From positions 1-21,646 of the forward strand of contig JABCPU010000911.1 in the NCBI GenBank assembly GCA_016800925.1: a stretch of 21,646 nucleotides of DNA, in the 5' to 3' direction. A model generated the notes under the pieces. It saw only the letters and a program-made list of their open reading frames with translations, had not been told where the DNA came from and ran no database searches. Source of the stretch: Suillus spraguei. Lineage: Eukaryota > Basidiomycota > Agaricomycetes > Boletales > Suillaceae. Every line of letters starts with the position of its first letter. Position 1 is the stretch's first letter. The translations under genes and the position numbers were made by a program. Below are positions 18,303 to 21,646 of this stretch, in pieces.

Positions 18303-19860
18303 GTGTATCTCAGGACTCGGGACTCGATCTTCGAAATTCGGGACTCAATGATCGATAATCTGAATTCAGGCTTCACACTCGGGACTCAGCAAAGTGTGAG
18401 GCAGCACAATGTGAGGCAACAGACTTTGATCCACACATTTTGACTGCCGAACACCGAACCCTGGCAGCCGGGACTCAGGACTCAGGACTGATACCAATGT
18501 GAAAAATATGAATTCACATATAGTGAGTGCCAAATCCCAAACTCCGGCAGCCGGAACTCGGGACTTGGGACTCAGAACAATGTGAAAGATGTGAATTCAC
18601 ATATCATAAATGATGAACTCCGAACCCCGCAGCCAGCACTCGGGACTCGGGACTCAGAATAATGTGCAAGTCATTGATCCACACATGTTGAGGGCCGAAC
18701 TCCGAACCCCGGCAGCCAGCAGTTGGGACTTGGGACTCAGAACAACGAGAAAGATATTGATTCCTACATGTAAAGTGCCAAATGCCGAATGCCGAACCCC
18801 AGAACCCGGAACTCAGCACTCGGCACTCAGAATCATGTGAAATTTAGTGAGCCACATATGTTAAGGGCCGAAGCCCAACCCCGGCAGCCGCAGTCGGGAC
18901 TCGGACTTAGAACAATGTGAAAGATACTGATTCCCACATATCAAGTGCTGAACCCCGAACCCCGGCAGCCGGAACTCGGGACTCAGGACACACAACATTG
19001 TGAATGATATAGATGCACACATGTTAAGTGCCGACTGCCGACTGCCGAGCCCCGGCACGCAGAACTCGGCACTCGGCACTCAGAATAATCCATACATGTT
19101 GAGTGCCAAACCCCGAACCCCGGCAGCCGGAACTCGGACTCGGGACACACAATATTGTGAATGATATTGATGCACACATGTTAAGTGCCAAACGCCGACT
19201 GCCGAGCCCCGGCACCTGGAACTTGGCACTCGGCACTCAGAATAATCCACACATGTTGAGTGCTGAACCCCGAACTCCAGCAGCCAGAACTCGGGACTCA
19301 CAACATTGTGAAAGATACTGATTCCCACATGTAAAGTGCCAAACCCCGAACCCCGGCAGCTGGCACTCGGGACTCGGGACACACAACATTGTGAATGATA
19401 TAGATGCACACATGTTAAGTGCCGAACGCTGACTGCCGAGCCCCGGCACCCAGAACTCGGCACTCGGCACTCAGAATAATCCACACATGTTGGGTGCCGA
19501 ACCCCGAACTCTGGCAGCCGGGACTCGGGACTCGGGACTCACAACATTGTGAATGATATTGATGCACACATGTTAAGTGCCGAATGCTGACTGCCAAGCC
19601 CCGGCACCCGGAACTCGGGACTCGGCACTCAGAATAATGTGAAAGTTATTGATCCACATATGTTGAGTGCCCAACTGCGAACCCCGACAGCCGGAACTCG
19701 GCACTCACAACATTGTGAATAATATTGATGCACACATGTTAAGTGCCGAACACCCCAGCCCTGGAACCCGGAACTCGGCACTTGGCACTCAGACTAATGT
19801 GAAAGTTATTGATCCACACATGTTGAGTGCCAAACCCCGCACTGTGCACAGATATCTATT
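18303..19860. repeat. Satellite array, about 17 units of ~80 bp
   Basis: From about 18480 each unit has a block like CAGAACAATGTGAAAG-ATTGATCCACACATGTTGAGTGCC, then a CCGAACCCCGGCAGCCGG-like block and a run of the heptamer GGGACTC/CGGCACTC. Anchors lie at about 18497, 18577, 18660, 18741, 18832, 18912, 18996, 19081, 19150, 19239, 19302, 19385, 19472, 19544, 19631, 19710 and 19791, so spacing is mostly 79-91 bp with a few shorter. From about 18980 two unit types alternate (ACAACATTGTGAATGATAT.GATGCACACATGTTAAG and CAGAATAATCCACACATGTTGAG), a dimeric higher-order repeat of about 160 bp. Reading frames here follow the repeat and are not genes. Confidence 0.85.
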
Positions 19861-20189
19861 TTGTCTCGAACCTTGATTGCTGAACCCCAAACCATGAAAT
19901 CCGGTAGTCCACAATTTTGGGGTTCGGGGTTCGGTACCTAAGATTCGTGACTCGCCACTCAGAAATATGTGAGGCAATCTTGCCATTCGGAAGTCGAGTC
20001 CCATGAATTGAGTCCCAAACTCTAAGTACCATGGCACTCGGGCATTCGCCACTCAGCATTTGGGATTTAGGACTCTACATCCGGATCTTGACATCCAGTC
20101 CTCAAAATCCGGAACAAAATATTCGGGAGTCAAGACAATCATTTGGATGGAATAAAATATTTTACATCATGTATGAAATGAAGACCATT
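19861..20189. other. Satellite-related tail including the right flanking direct repeat
   Basis: Contains decayed satellite-like words (CTGAACCCCAAACC, GACTCGCCACTC, GGCACTCGGGCATTCG) and the copy of the flanking repeat at 19989-20023 (GGAAGTCGAGTCCCATGAATT...). No gene. Confidence 0.55.
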
Positions 20190-20934
20190 CTAATCTAAAC
20201 ACAGTGAAGAGGACTCCACTCCCCTGCCTCTCTTCAATCTCTGTAGCATGTCAGTGTACATCTTCACCTCTGCCATCTTCTCATGGATACCCTCATCTTG
20301 CTCCTCCATCAATGCTACCAGGCGTGCTCAAATCATCTTAAGTCCCATCACTGATGGGCCTGATGAGTCATTTACCTCCTCAGGAAGAACCAAGCCATCA
20401 TCCTCAACTCCATTTTCCATCCAATGCTGGTAGTGAACAACACAGGACCTCATGATCTGACCCCATTGCCATGGTTTCATTCGGAATTTTGGTGTGTCCC
20501 ATCCACCATGGAGTATCATAGCTGGGAATAATCCGGGATGGATGTCCCGGAGCTGCGACATCATCAAACTGACATAGGTGGGATGAAAAGATGTGGTCTG
20601 GAACAGTGTTCCAGGTGAGCATGGGATACAATGTCAGGACATGAGCGACGGGGCTTGGAACAACAGAAACGATGTTCCTTGCAGCTGAGTACTGCAGGAG
20701 TGGCATAAACAAATGCCTGTTGGAAATCTCAGCATTGCCCAAAAAAGTCAGCCGGTCATCCGGTAATCAGTCACTTACATTGATCTCCCATTGCAGCCTG
20801 GCTTTAAAGTACATGATCCGGGCAGAAGAGGGAGGGTTGTTAGCAGCCTCCATCTGATATTGAGAGATACATGCGCGGATGCGTGATGCAGCCATATTCA
20901 AAGTACAAGAAATATCTTGAAGGTTCAGCTTCAT
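20190..20934 (-). pseudogene. Unrecognised gene between TET/JBP and KDZ, decayed
   Basis: Reads from ATG 20934 (MKLNLQDISCTLNMAASRIR) with an in-frame stop just upstream. A 51-bp intron 20778-20728 (GTAAGT...CTGAC...GAG) joins LQWEIN to ISNRHLFMPLLQ in frame. A one-base shift near 20600 (TTTT run) leads to HPTYVSLMMSQLRDIHPG, LHGGWDTPKFRMKPWQWG and VVHYQHWMENGVEDDG. A TGA at 20330-20328 interrupts a frame that clearly continues (RLVALMEEQDEGIHEKMAEV, coiled-coil-like) to TAG at 20190; CGA to TGA would explain it. The intact product would be about 230 residues. I do not recognise the family. Its position suggests a passenger gene of the KDZ element, but that is only inference. Confidence 0.6.
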
Positions 20935-21166
20935 GGGTTACCAGTGATGTCCAGTATTTGGAGTGCCAGATGTGGATGCAGGAGTTTCAGGCATGGCTAA
21001 TGCAAGAGTGTGACACTGGGAATGACACTGACAGATGGTGAAGAGCTGATGATATGAGTCACTGATGGATGGATTAGAGATTCAAACTCCGACATGGGCT
21101 GACCCGGACAATTCCTGGGACTCAATGTTTGGGTGTCAAATATGTGTTTCATCAGCAAAACCAAAT
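20935..21166. other. Gap between the KDZ transposase and the unrecognised gene
   Basis: About 230 bp downstream of the transposase stop with no recognisable feature. It probably holds the 3' end of the transposase transcript and the start region of the next minus-strand gene. Confidence 0.35.
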
Positions 21167-21646
21167 TCATTCATGTGCACCATCGATCAACGAGGGCTGC
21201 AGGTCTTGAAATGCTGCCTGTGCATCCTGAGCTAGTAAGGAATACATTTGAGACTGCCTTCCGGCATAGCATGCATGACCCGGAAGTTGTTTCAACAATG
21301 ATTCCTGCATCCGGGCACCCCATTGGGTTGCCTTCCACAAGAAAAAGTTGCACGTCCAATCCATCTCTGATTGCACCAATGATATTTCTTCCATCCATCG
21401 ATCCCGTAGTGCCTTTGCCCGAAGCCAATGAACTCGGTAAACTTGGGATGGGTCCTGTCAGCTCACCAGAATATATCAAGCATGCCCGAACTCACATTCC
21501 TCATTCCACGAATTTTCTGGACCCTCCATGTCGACTTCCACTGACCAGAACCAAGCGAGGGACTCATTTCGCTGACCTCGGGCGTTTGGATCGCCGATGG
21601 CAGTGCTGATTTTGAGCTGCTCGCGAAGCAGGGTTTGTATTCTGAA
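21167..21646 (-). CDS. KDZ (Kyakuja-Dileera-Zisupton) transposase, C-terminal end
   Basis: Partial; the gene continues beyond the right edge. The exon 21646-21496 reads QTLLREQLKISTAIGDPNA, SLAWFWSVEVD and SWNEE. A 54-bp intron (21495-21442, GTGAGT...CCCAAG) follows, then exon 21441-21167 with FYRVHWLRAKALRDRWMEE, LVQSEMDWTCNFFLWKA, WGARM and HACYAGRQSQMYSLLAQDA, ending at TGA. The pattern FYRVHWLRAKA..RW.EE..L...EM.WT..FF...A..W is the C-terminal signature of KDZ transposases, large DDE-type enzymes that cut and paste DNA transposons abundant in mushrooms. The frame is clean in this window, so the copy may be young. The transposase core is outside the window. It faces the TET/JBP gene with the satellite and one decayed gene between. 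Confidence 0.82.

Noticed and set aside
18480..19860. CRISPR-like regular repeat
   Set aside because: The whole unit is repeated rather than a short repeat with unique spacers, and the context is eukaryotic; it is a satellite.
18610..19876. Several 60-134 codon frames on both strands
   Set aside because: They run through the ~80-bp satellite and only translate its repeat unit.
21133..21609. Plus-strand open frame of 158 codons
   Set aside because: It is the shadow of the KDZ transposase exons on the minus strand, which carry the family signature and a proper intron.

Overview
The window looks like nuclear DNA of an agaricomycete (mushroom-forming basidiomycete). Protein-coding genes are split by very short GT-AG introns of 48-57 bp. 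One is a secreted polyporopepsin-type aspartic protease. The flanks carry mobile-element families typical of these fungi: a chromodomain Ty3/gypsy retrotransposon, a Pif1-helicase (Helitron-like) relic, and a KDZ transposase with a TET/JBP dioxygenase gene nearby. Most of the window is accessory or transposon-rich; the only clearly intact ordinary gene is the protease.

Layout. 1-1095 (-): a multi-pass membrane protein running off the left edge and broken by three frame changes. 1096-3700: no convincing gene, but a degenerate ~70-bp tandem repeat at 2385-2835. 3739-5223 (+): the protease, six exons, with unusual active-site triplets. 5896-6310 (-): a decayed Pif1-like helicase fragment. 6311-8220: non-coding, with purine-rich tracts and hairpins. 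8222-8680 (+): an unrecognised reading frame cut off by the next element.

8681-15207 is the most striking structure, a 6.5-kb inverted repeat with arms of 3,201 and 3,204 bp around a 122-bp spacer. Each arm is the 3' end of the same chromovirus: integrase C-terminal half with chromodomain, a polypurine tract and one LTR. Between integrase and LTR, on the opposite strand, each copy carries an extra gene of about 321 codons. It encodes coiled coil, a Zn(2)Cys(6)-like cluster, a basic stretch, a second coiled coil and an acidic tail, and has its own 48-bp intron. A perfect CGG-N11-CCG dyad (the Gal4-type site format) lies 53 bp upstream of its ATG, and CGGAT repeats lie in the LTR. This suggests a retrotransposon with an antisense-encoded, possibly self-regulating DNA-binding protein.

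15208-16900 holds degenerate repeats. 16910-18215 (+) is a TET/JBP-type 2-oxoglutarate/Fe(II) dioxygenase gene with its H-x-D...H...R residues present. It is followed by about 17 copies of an ~80-bp satellite (about 18480-19860), an unrecognised decayed gene on the minus strand (20190-20934), and the C-terminal end of a KDZ transposase (21167-21646, minus, running off the right edge). TET/JBP genes next to KDZ transposons are a known basidiomycete association.

One-base gains or losses in short homopolymers recur through the window (membrane gene, TET/JBP gene, both retroelement arms, the 20.6-kb gene). Either many copies are decaying or the assembly has residual indel errors; raw reads would decide.
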